Positions 54,040-63,803 of a DNA stretch of 64,000 bases are shown piece after piece; within the stretch, counting starts at the first letter, position 1, and the number at the start of each line of letters is the position of its first letter. The stretch is taken from the NCBI GenBank assembly GCA_046582185.1, contig JAYGEX010000035.1:61293-125292 (forward strand), read 5' to 3'. Both the position numbers and the translations under genes were made by a program. The notes beneath the pieces were generated by a model, which did not search any database, was not told the DNA's origin, and worked only from the letters and a program-made list of their open reading frames with translations. Source of the DNA: GCA-002726655 sp046582185 (GTDB lineage Bacteria; Pseudomonadota; Gammaproteobacteria; Pseudomonadales; Azotimanducaceae).

Positions 54040-55221
54040 GTGACTGCATTTCGAGAAGAAGTAAAAAGCTGGTTGGCTGAAAATTGCCCTGAATCTGCAC
54101 GTGGTAAAGGTGAACCCATCACCGTCGGCAGCAAACGTGCGATGAAAGATCCTTCACTTCTGGAATGGCGACACAAGCTTGGAAGCAAGGGTTGGACCAT
54201 CCCAACATGGCCAAAGGAATATGGCGGCGGTGGCCTGAGCCGCGAGCAGAATAAGGTGTTAATTGAAGAGCTTGACGCAATAGATGCACGAGTGCCGATA
54301 GGTGGCATGGGTGTTTCGATGATAGGTCCAACTCTTCTGGAATATGGAACCGAAGAGCAGAAATTACGCCATATCCCAAAAATTGCTATGGGAGATATTG
54401 CCTGGTGTCAGGGATATTCTGAGCCTGGTGCAGGTTCGGACCTCGCTGGATTGCAGACAAAAATGGTCGATAAGGGTGATGTCTTTGAGATTAATGGGCA
54501 GAAGATCTGGACGTCTGGTGCTAACTTTGCCGATTGGATTTTCACCCTGGTTCGCACCGACCCGAATGCACCGAAGCATGAGGGCATCAGCTTTATTTTA
54601 ATTGATATGAATCAATCCGGAATTTCGGTTAAACCGATCAAACTCATTTCCGGGGGATCGCCCTTTTGTGAGACATTCTTTGACAACGCAACTGCGCGCA
54701 AGGATGATCTCGTTGGGCAGCTTAACAGAGGTTGGACTGTGGGCAAGCGGCTCCTTCAGCATGAGCGATCCGGGCAAGGGGGTCTTAGGGCCGGTGCAGC
54801 GAGAGGCCAGGTACCCAAGAATATGCTGGTGGATACTGCGAAGAAGTATATCGGCGCAACCGCAGAAGGAAAGATCTCGGATTCATCCATCCGGGATAGA
54901 ATTATTCAGATGGTGATGAATCAGAGAAGTTTTGGCATCACCCAGAGAAAAGCCCAGGCCGAAAACTTATCCGGTGAAACGCCTGGCGAAGCAACGTCAA
55001 TTTTCAAATTGTATGGTGCGACCCTTGGCAGGGACAGGGCAGAATTTAAGGCTGAACTGATGGGCTCCAAGGGGTTTGGCTGGGAAGGCGCCGGTTTTGA
55101 AGATCAAGAGCTGGATGCCATGCGGACATTTCTTTCCACTCGAGCCATGACAATTTATGGTGGAACGAACGAGATCCAAATGAATATCGTTGCTAAACGA
55201 GTATTGGGCTTGCCTGACTAA
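54040..55221 (+). CDS. Acyl-CoA dehydrogenase
   Basis: 393 residues from GTG 54040 (AGGA upstream; a GTG at 53977 is also in frame). FAD/substrate signatures YSEPGAGSDLAGLQTK and INGQKIWTSGANFADWI, LIDMNQSGISVKPI, the hinge RAMTIYGGTNEIQMNIVAKR with the C-terminal helix bundle. Introduces a trans-2,3 double bond into an acyl-CoA, passing electrons to ETF. Convergent with the CaiB gene at 55276; supplies the first step of acyl-CoA oxidation for the MaoC, SDR and CaiB set. Confidence 0.95.
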   Translation: MTAFREEVKSWLAENCPESARGKGEPITVGSKRAMKDPSLLEWRHKLGSKGWTIPTWPKEYGGGGLSREQNKVLIEELDAIDARVPIGGMGVSMIGPTLLEYGTEEQKLRHIPKIAMGDIAWCQGYSEPGAGSDLAGLQTKMVDKGDVFEINGQKIWTSGANFADWIFTLVRTDPNAPKHEGISFILIDMNQSGISVKPIKLISGGSPFCETFFDNATARKDDLVGQLNRGWTVGKRLLQHERSGQGGLRAGAARGQVPKNMLVDTAKKYIGATAEGKISDSSIRDRIIQMVMNQRSFGITQRKAQAENLSGETPGEATSIFKLYGATLGRDRAEFKAELMGSKGFGWEGAGFEDQELDAMRTFLSTRAMTIYGGTNEIQMNIVAKRVLGLPD

Positions 55222-55275
55222 TACCTATATCGGGAATTGGGGAAGTTAACTGCGCCTCTGTTTGCTCTCTGCTTG

Positions 55276-56454
55276 CTAAGAGACGACGCCATTATCCCTG
55301 AGCTCACTAATCACCTCGCTGCTGAGGTTCAGGTTTTTGCTGAGTATTTGGTCTGTGTGCTCTCCCAGAAGCGGGGCTTGCTTCGATGTAGTAATGTCTA
55401 CGCCGGAAAATTGAAAGGGCGCGTTCTGAACCCAGTAAGTGCCCTTGGCATCTTCCAGCTCTGCAAAGGCATTTCGCTGCAGTAGTTGAGGGTGGGCAAA
55501 TAAATCGTGGGGCGCATTGTAAACGCTACAAGGCACGCCAAATTCATTGAGCTTCGCCTCACATTTTTTTGCTGTCATCTCGGCGGACCAGGATTCAATT
55601 TCGGCAATAAATTCTTTTATATGTTGAAAACGTTTCGCTCGCCCGAATCGCTCATCTTCCAGAATATCTGGCCTATCCATTGCAGCACAGAGTTCGCGGA
55701 GGTTCTTCTCTGATACGATGCACACCATCACAAAGCCGTCCTTCACGGCAATGGGATGAAAGCCCCCAGCGGCCGGTGCATTATCCATTTGTGCAGCTTG
55801 AATTTGGGCCGGAATAAGCATCATCATGGATTCCATCATAGTGACATCAATATGCTGTCCCTGACCCGTTCGCTGGCGACCCAGTAGTGCTGTTTGAATT
55901 GCACCAAAGGCGAATGATCCGGTTAGCATATCGCCAATCATTATGCCCCAATTTGCGGGTCTTCCCTCCGGGTCATCTTGTGATGCGGCATGTACGATAT
56001 CAAAACCACTCGCTGCATGGGCGATGGGTGCATAGGCAGCTCTGCTTACAAATGGTCCCGACTGACCAAAGCCAGAAATAGAGCAATAGATGACATTTGG
56101 ATGAATCTTTTTGATCGACTCATAGTCGAGATTGAATCGCTTCATCACGCCGGGGCGATAATTTTCAATAATAACATCCGCCTCCAGTGCCAGCTTTTTC
56201 GCCAGCTCCTGCCCCTCAGGCTTCTTGAGGTCGATAGCGATGCTTCTCTTGCCTGTATTGAAATGCACAAATACCCGGTTTAGACCTTTGGGGCCGCGAA
56301 TGAGGTCGCCGCCTTGTGGCGGCTCAACCTTTACCACGTCTGCGCCGCAGTCAGCAAGGAGACGTGCGCATATTGGACCAGCATAAACTGCAGAAAAATC
56401 CAGTATTTTTAAGCCGCTCAGGGGCTTTTCGTTGTCCATCTGTGTTCCAGGCAT
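55276..56454 (-). CDS. CaiB/BaiF family (class III) CoA-transferase
   Basis: 392 residues. LKILDFSAVYAGPICARLLA, VVKVEPPQGGDLIRGPKGLN, CSISGFGQSGPFVSRAAYAP, and catalytic Asp in GIMIGDMLTGSFAFGAIQTA. Same fold as the gene at 41882 but a different branch (no close similarity beyond motifs). Probably activates a carboxylic acid by CoA transfer for the acyl-CoA dehydrogenase encoded opposite. Confidence 0.94.
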   Translation of the reverse strand: MPGTQMDNEKPLSGLKILDFSAVYAGPICARLLADCGADVVKVEPPQGGDLIRGPKGLNRVFVHFNTGKRSIAIDLKKPEGQELAKKLALEADVIIENYRPGVMKRFNLDYESIKKIHPNVIYCSISGFGQSGPFVSRAAYAPIAHAASGFDIVHAASQDDPEGRPANWGIMIGDMLTGSFAFGAIQTALLGRQRTGQGQHIDVTMMESMMMLIPAQIQAAQMDNAPAAGGFHPIAVKDGFVMVCIVSEKNLRELCAAMDRPDILEDERFGRAKRFQHIKEFIAEIESWSAEMTAKKCEAKLNEFGVPCSVYNAPHDLFAHPQLLQRNAFAELEDAKGTYWVQNAPFQFSGVDITTSKQAPLLGEHTDQILSKNLNLSSEVISELRDNGVVS

Positions 56455-56527
56455 TATAAGTATCGAGTAATAATGCCTAACTTATAGCAAATTTCCTGTG
56501 CTCTTGGATAGCCCCTAAGGCGCTGAA

Positions 56528-57340
56528 CTAGGCTAGATCAATATTTAGTTTTTTGATCGCAATATCTTGTCTTTTGCCGCGCATGAGCCACCAGAGAATT
56601 TCGATCATACGATATACCGGTTTGTAGTAGTCAATTCGCGTTCTGAATTTCGGGTCATTATTATTGTAGTGATGTAACAAGATGGCGGACTGATCTTCGC
56701 CCAGATTCTCGACTGTTATAAAGACGGCAAGGTCATAGGCAGGATCAGAAATTCGGGCGTACTCCCAATCTATGGCAATCAGGCGCCCATCTATCTTGAG
56801 GATATTTTGCAAGGTGAGGTCCTGATGGCAAAGAGCACCGGCGATTGGCGAGGGGCAAGGCAGTGAAAGGAGGATATTAATACAATCTTCAATCTCGACG
56901 TCGATAACACATTGCGAGGCGTAGCGTTCAATGTGCTTGAGTAAATCCAGGGATTTCATATCGGCGCTCAGATGGTGAATCTTATGAAACAGCTGACCGA
57001 TTTCAGGCAGGTCGTCAAAGTCAGGCCTTGGGCCGGAGATAAATTGGGTGATCAGAAAATCACTGGATACCGTTTCAATTTGTGGTGCCAGGCCAGCTTT
57101 GTGCGCTGCTTTGAGGGCTGCAATTTCGCCAGAGCGGTCAATGCCGCTGTCCGTCTCCAGTGTATTCAAGCGAAGCACCCAGGCAGATATGCCATCGCTT
57201 AACTTAAAGGAGAGGTTGGTATCGCCTTCAAGGTTTGAGGTGATGGTCGGTTTTCTGACTGGCGCCGAAGGCCAGCGTTTCCAATCAGAGAGTGCTTGCT
57301 CTACCCGGCGTTTGTTGTCTGGCGATAGCTCTTGAGCCAT
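56528..57340 (-). CDS. Choline/thiamine kinase-like phosphotransferase (APH fold)
   Basis: 270 residues from ATG 57340; the longer upstream frame overlaps pnuC and is not needed. APH/ChoK core: GDTNLSFKLSDGISAWVLRL, nucleotide and catalytic loop GALCHQDLTLQNILKIDGR, metal-binding IAIDWEYARISDPAYDLAVF. Phosphorylates a small hydroxylated substrate such as choline, thiamine or nicotinamide riboside. It overlaps the 3' end of the pnuC-like gene by 40 bases, so import and phosphorylation-trapping of the same vitamin is the natural reading. Confidence 0.85.
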   Translation of the reverse strand: MAQELSPDNKRRVEQALSDWKRWPSAPVRKPTITSNLEGDTNLSFKLSDGISAWVLRLNTLETDSGIDRSGEIAALKAAHKAGLAPQIETVSSDFLITQFISGPRPDFDDLPEIGQLFHKIHHLSADMKSLDLLKHIERYASQCVIDVEIEDCINILLSLPCPSPIAGALCHQDLTLQNILKIDGRLIAIDWEYARISDPAYDLAVFITVENLGEDQSAILLHHYNNNDPKFRTRIDYYKPVYRMIEILWWLMRGKRQDIAIKKLNIDLA

Positions 57341-57915
57341 GCATATCCACCAAAGAAGATAATGACGATATAAAGTGCAAATAGTATCGAAGTAAAATAA
57401 AGGCCTCTGTCCAGATAAAGCACGATAGATACGGAATCGATGACCAGCCAGTAGATCCAGTTTTCGAGTATTTTTTGAGTGACCATATAGGTCGTGACGA
57501 TGCTCGCCCACGTTGTAAAGGAATCCAGATAAGGTAAGCGGGCGTCGGTACCGGAATTGAGCAAGCTGCCGGATACCAGGGTTGCGATGCCAATAAATAA
57601 TAGCGCTGCAACGTGGTGCTTTATGGGCCAGGTTGATACCTGTAACTTCTCGTTATTGTCGTTTATTTTTGTCCACTGGTACCATCCATATAGCGCCATC
57701 GCAATATAGTAGAGCTGTAATCCAGACTCCATATACAGTCGGACCTGCCAAAATATGAACAGGAAAATAAAAGTAGAACCTAGGGCCGCGGGCCAGCAAA
57801 GCACGCTCTCGCGAACTGCGAGCAAGAGATAAGCTATTGCAAATATAACCGCGAGTAATTCAAGGATGGAATTCTGTTGCGCCTGCTGCAGAATGATATT
57901 GATTGTTTCGTTCAT
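57301..57915 (-). CDS. PnuC/PnuT-type vitamin transporter
   Basis: 204 residues, seven predicted transmembrane helices. PnuC signatures LLAVRESVLCWPAALGSTFI, LQLYYIAMALYGWYQW and ENWIYWLVIDSVSIVLYLDR (NWxYW). PnuC proteins move nicotinamide riboside; relatives PnuT move thiamine. Which one applies cannot be told here, but the APH-fold kinase downstream could trap either. Starts four bases before the end of the threonine-synthase-like gene. Confidence 0.92.
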   Translation of the reverse strand: MNETINIILQQAQQNSILELLAVIFAIAYLLLAVRESVLCWPAALGSTFIFLFIFWQVRLYMESGLQLYYIAMALYGWYQWTKINDNNEKLQVSTWPIKHHVAALLFIGIATLVSGSLLNSGTDARLPYLDSFTTWASIVTTYMVTQKILENWIYWLVIDSVSIVLYLDRGLYFTSILFALYIVIIFFGGYAWLKSYRQTTNAG

Positions 57916-59150
57916 CGCCTAAATTGCATGATGTTTTGGTAGTTGATTTTGTTGTTTAGGTCTATGGATGCATTCGCCTCTGGCATTGGATATTTCAGGC
58001 CGGTGGCGCAGTTGAAGAGGATAACTGATTCATTGCGCGAGATGCGACCGGTATTGATCTCCTGCTTCAGCGCTGCTGCTGTGGCGGCGCCTTCCGGGCA
58101 CAGCAGTAGACCTTCCCTGGTGGCTATGTCCTGCTGCATTTTCATAATATCGGTATCGCTCACGGAACAGGCGAACCCATTTGAGTCTCTGATAGCATCC
58201 AGAATGAGAAAGTCGCCGATGGCGGCAGGGACACGAATCCCGGCTGCTGCGGTACTTGCATTTTTCCAGAGTTCGGCATGACGCTTGCCTTCGTTATACG
58301 CTTTTACAATCGGGGCGCAGCCATCCGCCTGAACCGCTACCATACGTGGGCGCTTTGAATCGATCCAACCAATCGCTTCCAGCTCTTCGAAGGCCTTCCA
58401 CATACCGATCAGTCCCGTGCCGCCGCCAGTGGGATACAAAATGACATCTGGTAGCTGCCAGTTGAGCTGTTCCGCGAGCTCCAGGCCCATAGTCTTTTTG
58501 CCTTCGATTCGATAGGGCTCCTTTAGTGTAGAAGTATCGAACCATTGCGTAATAGCTACGCCTTCACCAACGATGCGACCACAGTCATTGATCAATCCGT
58601 TTGCACGGAAGGTATGTGCGCCCTGGAATGCAATTTCGCGAACATTAATTTCCGGGGTATCGTCCGGACAAAATACGTAACTCTCAATTCCGGCCCTGGA
58701 ACAATAAGCCGCCAGAGCGGCACCAGCATTACCATTTGTTGGCATCGCCATCCGTTTTATGCCCAGCTCCTTTGCCATAGATACGGCGAGGGCGATTCCG
58801 CGCGCCTTGAACGACCCGGTCGGCAACCTGCCCTCATCCTTAACCAGAACTGAATTCATTTCCAGTGATGACTGCAGGAATTGAGATGGCAGTAACGGCG
58901 TCATGAGTTCACCCAGGCGTACAATATTCTCTGCTTTTCTGATGGGCAAAAATTCCCGATAACGCCAGATTTCAGGAAGGCGGGAAATTAACGCCTCTTT
59001 AGTGATCGATTTACCCAGGGCCGCAAGGTCGTAGCGCACAAGCAGGGGTTTGCCGGTGTCCGAGAGATTTTGCACAGTATCTGCCGGGTAGTGTTTCCCG
59101 GTTTCACTACATTCAAGATGGGTCACGAAAGTCTCAGCTTCAAACATCAT
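57912..59150 (-). CDS. Threonine synthase-like PLP enzyme
   Basis: About 412 residues from ATG 59150 (CAGGGAAA upstream). Fold type II PLP enzyme: Lys in LPTGSFKARGIALAVSMAKE, substrate loop MAMPTNGNAGAALAAYCSRA, glycine-rich phosphate loop YPTGGGTGLIGMWKAF, and LFNCATGLKYPMP at the end. N-terminus has a short Cys-containing start typical of thrC-like proteins. Probably converts O-phosphohomoserine to threonine or a related beta-elimination/replacement. It overlaps the amidase end by 11 bases. Confidence 0.85.
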   Translation of the reverse strand: MMFEAETFVTHLECSETGKHYPADTVQNLSDTGKPLLVRYDLAALGKSITKEALISRLPEIWRYREFLPIRKAENIVRLGELMTPLLPSQFLQSSLEMNSVLVKDEGRLPTGSFKARGIALAVSMAKELGIKRMAMPTNGNAGAALAAYCSRAGIESYVFCPDDTPEINVREIAFQGAHTFRANGLINDCGRIVGEGVAITQWFDTSTLKEPYRIEGKKTMGLELAEQLNWQLPDVILYPTGGGTGLIGMWKAFEELEAIGWIDSKRPRMVAVQADGCAPIVKAYNEGKRHAELWKNASTAAAGIRVPAAIGDFLILDAIRDSNGFACSVSDTDIMKMQQDIATREGLLLCPEGAATAAALKQEINTGRISRNESVILFNCATGLKYPMPEANASIDLNNKINYQNIMQFRR

Positions 59151-60612
59151 TTTCCCTGATCTTGCTAATGGTTTTGCTCTCCAAAGTTGTCGAGACAATG
59201 TTCGGCTGCTTGCGCCAAACGGGATTAGCTTGCTGAAAGGCATAGGCGAGTTGTAAAACAGAATAATCCTGTTGGTGTCGGCCGACTATTTGTACCCCTA
59301 CAGGGAGCCCATCGTTAGTGAAGCCGCAGGGGACTGAAATGCTGGGCAGGCCTACGACGGAAATAAAGTAGCTGGACTTCATCCAATCGATGTAGGTGTG
59401 CATCTTCTCACCTTCAATTTCTTCGACGTATTCCTGGTTGATATCAAAGGGCGGTACCTGGGACACGGGAAGGATGAGGAATTCGTATCTTTCCATCACT
59501 TTAGTAATGTGCCGGAACAGGTGAGTTCTGGATTTTTCCGCAACTGCAATGTCAAGACCCGTCAATTTGAGCCCTTCTTCTACATTCCAGATGATGCTGT
59601 CTTTGTAGAGACCTCGATTTTTTTCGATATTTTCCCGATGAGCCATGGAGAACGCCCAGGCGCGAAGTGTTTTAAATGCCTCATCAGCACCAGTGAAATC
59701 TGGGCAATTCTCTTCAACCCTGCAGCCGATGGATTCAAAAATACTCTGGCTGTTCCTTATTACTGCCTGGACACTCATGGCAACGGGCAACTGTTGATTG
59801 AAGTCCGGGCTAATGGCAATGCTCACACCTTTAAAGTCTCGTTTCAGGGGTTCAAGGAACTGCGCTCCGCTTTCCCCGATTGATATTGGCACCCTTGGAT
59901 CTGGCCCTGCGATTGCGGCCAAAAGCAGGGCGCAATCTTCAACGGTTCTTGCCATAGGTCCGACGACCGGCTGCGTAAACCAGCCGAGATCGTTAGGATA
60001 TGCAGGTACTCTACCGGGTGATACACGCAGGCCAACTACATTGCAGAAGTTTGCCGGGTTTCTAAGGGAGCCGCCCATGTCGCTGCCGTCCGCCAGGGAT
60101 ACCATGCCTGTTGCCAGCGCCACTGCCGCGCCGCCGGAACTGCCACCGCAGGTTTTGGTAATATCAAAGGGGTTTAGCGTTGCGCCGAACACTTCGTTAA
60201 ATGTCTGTGAGCCCGCTCCCCATTCCGGCACATTTGTCTTGCCAACAGTGACAGCACCGGCATCAATCATCCTCTGGACAATGAGTGCATTATTGTCTGG
60301 GATATTATCCTTGAATACTCTTGAGCCGTAGGTCGTTCTGATGCCTTTTGTATTCACCAGGTCTTTGTGAGCAACCGCCAGGCCTGCTAACAGGCCTGGG
60401 TTTTCGCCCCGAGCTATCTGCTTGTCAACATCGGTCGCCATCGCCATGGCATAATCGGCCACCAATGTGATAATGGCGTTGACTGTGGAGTTCAGAGAGT
60501 CGATCTGTTCCAGGTGTGCCGTTAATAGTTCGGTTGCCGATATGCTTTTGGAATCAATCAGCGCGCGTTGTTCTGTCGCCGTCTTAAAGCAAAGTTCCGG
60601 GTTTATTGTCAT
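59140..60612 (-). CDS. Amidase-signature family hydrolase
   Basis: 490 residues. Ser-cisSer-Lys triad visible: Lys in LAVAHKDLVNTKG (~82), cis-Ser in CGGSSGGAAVALATG (~160) and Ser nucleophile in SDMGGSLRNPANFC (~182). Hydrolyses amides to acid and ammonia. First gene of a minus-strand run (amidase, threonine-synthase-like, PnuC, kinase) with small overlaps, so all four are likely co-transcribed. Confidence 0.94.
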   Translation of the reverse strand: MTINPELCFKTATEQRALIDSKSISATELLTAHLEQIDSLNSTVNAIITLVADYAMAMATDVDKQIARGENPGLLAGLAVAHKDLVNTKGIRTTYGSRVFKDNIPDNNALIVQRMIDAGAVTVGKTNVPEWGAGSQTFNEVFGATLNPFDITKTCGGSSGGAAVALATGMVSLADGSDMGGSLRNPANFCNVVGLRVSPGRVPAYPNDLGWFTQPVVGPMARTVEDCALLLAAIAGPDPRVPISIGESGAQFLEPLKRDFKGVSIAISPDFNQQLPVAMSVQAVIRNSQSIFESIGCRVEENCPDFTGADEAFKTLRAWAFSMAHRENIEKNRGLYKDSIIWNVEEGLKLTGLDIAVAEKSRTHLFRHITKVMERYEFLILPVSQVPPFDINQEYVEEIEGEKMHTYIDWMKSSYFISVVGLPSISVPCGFTNDGLPVGVQIVGRHQQDYSVLQLAYAFQQANPVWRKQPNIVSTTLESKTISKIRENDV

Positions 60613-60701
60613 TTAGTTAGTTCCCGCCCATAAATAGTCGAATCTGAATGAAATATGCAAAACTATAATTCCGTTAGCTATATAATACAATCACTTGCCA
60701 G

Positions 60702-60738
60702 GGAAGTAACACCGGCGGTTTCTATTTCTGGACGAGTG
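60702..60738 (+). repeat. Interspersed CCGGCGG repeat, copy A
   Basis: GGAAGTAACACCGGCGGTTT followed by CTATTTCTGGACGAGTG. The ends TAACAC and GTGTTA are complementary, giving a hairpin. Best-preserved copy together with B; it lies between the amidase and arylsulfotransferase genes. Confidence 0.7.
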
Positions 60739-60784
60739 TTAGTTATCCGTAAATATGACTGAGTGAAGAATATACAAAAACTCA

Positions 60785-61930
60785 TTATTGTAATCCGTTA
60801 AGGCTATTAAGGTTATTAAACCGTTGCGGATCAAGATCCTTGTCTGCCAATGCAGGATGATCTGCCGAATAACGATGCGCGCGATAGATACTTACCGTTG
60901 CCTCGCCGCGCTTATTGTTGTTTAGGAATGGGTTTATCCACTCCCATACGACTTCGCTTGATTGGTTTACTTCAAACAAGCGTCCACTGGTCCCTTCGCA
61001 AATCAGTATATTACCCGAGTCCAGGCGAGAGGCACCTGAAATATGCCCGCTAAAGAACTGGCTGAAAGGATTGCCATGATATGTCCAGATTATTTCGTTG
61101 CGCTCGGGATCAATTTCGATGACTCTTGAACTTGCCTCGCCGTTGTCAAATACCTGGATATGGCCATCCTTCACCCAGGTGACATTGTGCTGCCCGTGGG
61201 TGCGATCAAATTTCCAGGATATTTCCCGGGACTCGGCATCAATGATGGCGATGCGATTTGTATTTCGTGATGAAAAAACGATATCGCCCTTCTGGTTCAC
61301 ATCGAAGCTATTCAGGTGAGTCCACTCCCATCGACGAGTCGTGGGGTAAATAGGATCCTTGATGGGGTCCAGCAATTTCCAGGTATGGATTCGCCTGACT
61401 TCCTTGCCGTTAACGTCTACTTCCACCAGATCGTCGCCCAGGAGTCTGGGAAGCCGCTCCCTCGGCATTTTGAACCCGCCGCGAACCTTCTTGTGCAATT
61501 CTTCAGGCAATTCCACCCACTCGGGCACCATTGTATTGCCGTTGTCGAAACGATAGAAATCATGGTGTTGCCCGCGGTTTTCGTATTCCCAAACGATGTT
61601 ACATTGCCAGTCCACTTCAACCAGCGTGGTGTGGTAACCGCCAAGTCTGGTGACATGTTGTTCGAATGGAAGTGGTGCCTTTGTGGGTTCATCCTCGGGT
61701 CGGTCCGGTAGCTTGATATCAGAGCCGGTCATCAGCAGGTTGCCGTTCTTCAATAAGCGGCCATATCCCGGATGGATATGATCGAAAGTCCAGCGATGAA
61801 CGACACGACCTTGCATATCGATTAGATAAGTTGATTGATCTCCGTGCGGAGTGAGCAGGGTATATCCCTTTGTTGATAAGTCAGGGCGGTGATAGGTTAA
61901 ACCTGTGGGGCGGCTGATGGACCATCCCAT
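60785..61930 (-). CDS. Arylsulfotransferase (ASST) family beta-propeller
   Basis: 381 residues. Repeated strand-turn blocks (YLIDMQGRVVHRWTF, TTLVEVDWQCNIVWEYE, RIHTWKLLDPIKDPIYPTTR, VDVNGKEVRRIH, IAIIDAESREISWKFDRTHG, VIEIDPERNEIIWTYH, LFEVNQSSEVVWEW) form a propeller of the arylsulfotransferase type. Known members move sulfate between aromatic donors and acceptors. No signal peptide is apparent, unlike E. coli AssT. Also could be a related propeller of unknown catalytic function. Confidence 0.85.
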   Translation of the reverse strand: MGWSISRPTGLTYHRPDLSTKGYTLLTPHGDQSTYLIDMQGRVVHRWTFDHIHPGYGRLLKNGNLLMTGSDIKLPDRPEDEPTKAPLPFEQHVTRLGGYHTTLVEVDWQCNIVWEYENRGQHHDFYRFDNGNTMVPEWVELPEELHKKVRGGFKMPRERLPRLLGDDLVEVDVNGKEVRRIHTWKLLDPIKDPIYPTTRRWEWTHLNSFDVNQKGDIVFSSRNTNRIAIIDAESREISWKFDRTHGQHNVTWVKDGHIQVFDNGEASSRVIEIDPERNEIIWTYHGNPFSQFFSGHISGASRLDSGNILICEGTSGRLFEVNQSSEVVWEWINPFLNNNKRGEATVSIYRAHRYSADHPALADKDLDPQRFNNLNSLNGLQ

Positions 61931-62055
61931 ATTTCTCTCCAGTCTATTTTGTATTGTTTGATTCCAGTTTACATGGATTATGTCTTTGATCTACGCTTGT
62001 ACTTTCAGTAAAACAACTGGCTTGAATTAAAAATTCACATAAACGGGAATTGAAT

Positions 62056-63726
62056 ATGACACAGCATTGGCGCTCTTTGAGTGAGGTTGATTTTAAAACC
62101 GAGAAGGCATCGGCAGTTGGTTCGCTGGGAATGGTTGTGACTAATAACCCTCTTGGTACAGCCGCCGGCGTTGAAATGTTGGCAGCAGGTGGAAATGCGA
62201 TTGATGCCGCTATTGCGTCACTCTTTGCCCTCACAGTCGTTGAGCCGATGATGGTGGGTGTCTTTGGTGCCGGTATGACAACCATTCGATTAGCGAATGG
62301 AGAACATAAGTTTATTAACAACTATACCCGGGCTCCAGCTGCCACCGGGCCTGACTTCTACCGCACATTGTCTGATTCCTGGCCGGACTATCAGCTGGTT
62401 GAAAATAGAGAGAATGACATCGGTGTTCGCGCGACTGGTGTCCCTGGATCCCTAAAAGGCTGGGTTGAAACACTGGAAGCCTATGGCACATTTACCCTGA
62501 ATGACGTGATGCAACCTGCTATCAGATACGCAAGGCATGGCTTTTTTGCTACTGGATATCTGTGTGAAATCATCGCCAAGTTTGCAGAGGATATAAGTGT
62601 CTTTCCAGAGACTTCAAAGACCTGGATTCCCGATGGTCAAATATTACGACCGGGGCAAAAGGTACTTCAGCAAGACTATGCAGGAACCTTGGAGCTGATT
62701 GCAGCAAAGGGGCCGTCGGTATTATACGAAGGAGAGTTGGGGCAGAAGGCAGTGGATTACATTAGTGATGCTGGCGGCGTGATGACCATGGATGATCTCC
62801 GCGATTATCGAACCACAAGTACAGATGTAGTTCGTGGAACCTATCGGGGTTTTGACATTATTGGCCCGCCGCCGCCAACGGCAGGAGGCGTGCATGTTAT
62901 TGAGATGCTAAATATTCTTGAAGGCTTTGATATCAGGCGCATGGGTTTCGGCACCCTCGATAGTGTTCATTTGTTAGCGGAGATTATAAAGATTGGCTTT
63001 GAAGATCGTGGCAAGTATATGGGTGATCCGGAATTCATTGAGGTGCCTGTAGACATGTTGATCTCGAAGGAATTTGCAAGCGAGCGACGTAGCGTAATTG
63101 ATATGACCAGGGCAAAGGAGATGAACACGGCATATCAATCTGAATCCAATAGCACAACTCATATGGCCGCAGCTGATGGAAAGGGAAATATAGTTACCGC
63201 GACACACACCATTCACAGTGCCTTTGGTTCTAAAGCGACGGTTCCCGGAACCGGCATGTTGCTGAACAACACCATGAATATCTTTGACCCACATCCGGGG
63301 ATGGCCAACTCCATTGCGCCGGGCAAACGAGTGACCAGCAGTATGTCCCCTATCATTGTTGAAAAGGATGGCAAGCCAGTCTTTTGCTTGGGCCTGGTAG
63401 GCGGCACCAGGATCTTCCCATCTGCATTTCAGGCCATCGTGAATGTTATTGATCATCAAATGTCTGCCCAGGAAGCAGTGGAGGCGCCGCGAATCTGGAC
63501 TCTGGGTGAAGAATTGGAAATGGAGCCGGCTTACCCTCGCGATATCGTCAGCAATCTTGCGGCACGGGGCCACCATATCAAGCAATTGCCGATCATCGGC
63601 GGTGGTATGGGCATGATTATGTTCGCTGATGGGGCATTAACTGGTGCCTCCTGTTGGCGTGCAGATGGTACCCCGATGGGCATCGGCGGCGGCATGGCGC
63701 GATCCGGCATTCGCTTCGAAGTCTAA
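62056..63726 (+). CDS. Gamma-glutamyltransferase (Ntn hydrolase)
   Basis: 556 residues from ATG 62056 with GGGA upstream. Self-cleavage region with nucleophile Thr in SNSTTHMAAADGKG (~366), GxxxS region and MAxxGGNAIDAA (~43-54), and the SSMSPIIV and FCLGLVGGTRIFPSAFQA blocks of the small subunit. Normally hydrolyses or transfers gamma-glutamyl groups from glutathione. No signal peptide, so probably cytoplasmic, perhaps a gamma-glutamyl or cephalosporin-acylase-like role. Ends at a terminator. Confidence 0.93.
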   Translation: MTQHWRSLSEVDFKTEKASAVGSLGMVVTNNPLGTAAGVEMLAAGGNAIDAAIASLFALTVVEPMMVGVFGAGMTTIRLANGEHKFINNYTRAPAATGPDFYRTLSDSWPDYQLVENRENDIGVRATGVPGSLKGWVETLEAYGTFTLNDVMQPAIRYARHGFFATGYLCEIIAKFAEDISVFPETSKTWIPDGQILRPGQKVLQQDYAGTLELIAAKGPSVLYEGELGQKAVDYISDAGGVMTMDDLRDYRTTSTDVVRGTYRGFDIIGPPPPTAGGVHVIEMLNILEGFDIRRMGFGTLDSVHLLAEIIKIGFEDRGKYMGDPEFIEVPVDMLISKEFASERRSVIDMTRAKEMNTAYQSESNSTTHMAAADGKGNIVTATHTIHSAFGSKATVPGTGMLLNNTMNIFDPHPGMANSIAPGKRVTSSMSPIIVEKDGKPVFCLGLVGGTRIFPSAFQAIVNVIDHQMSAQEAVEAPRIWTLGEELEMEPAYPRDIVSNLAARGHHIKQLPIIGGGMGMIMFADGALTGASCWRADGTPMGIGGGMARSGIRFEV

Positions 63727-63782
63727 TTGGCCTGTTTTTTTGATTGCCCGTCCAGGAACTAAAAATCTTGCCTCGTGTTAAG

Positions 63783-63803
63783 CACCTGTTCAGGTGTATT
63801 TTT
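63783..63803 (+). terminator. Terminator after the gamma-glutamyltransferase gene
   Basis: CACCTG (63783-63788) and CAGGTG (63791-63796) form a perfect 6-bp stem with a 2-base loop, followed by TATTTTT. It is 57 bases after the stop codon. The tiny loop suggests the apical pair may open. Confidence 0.6.
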
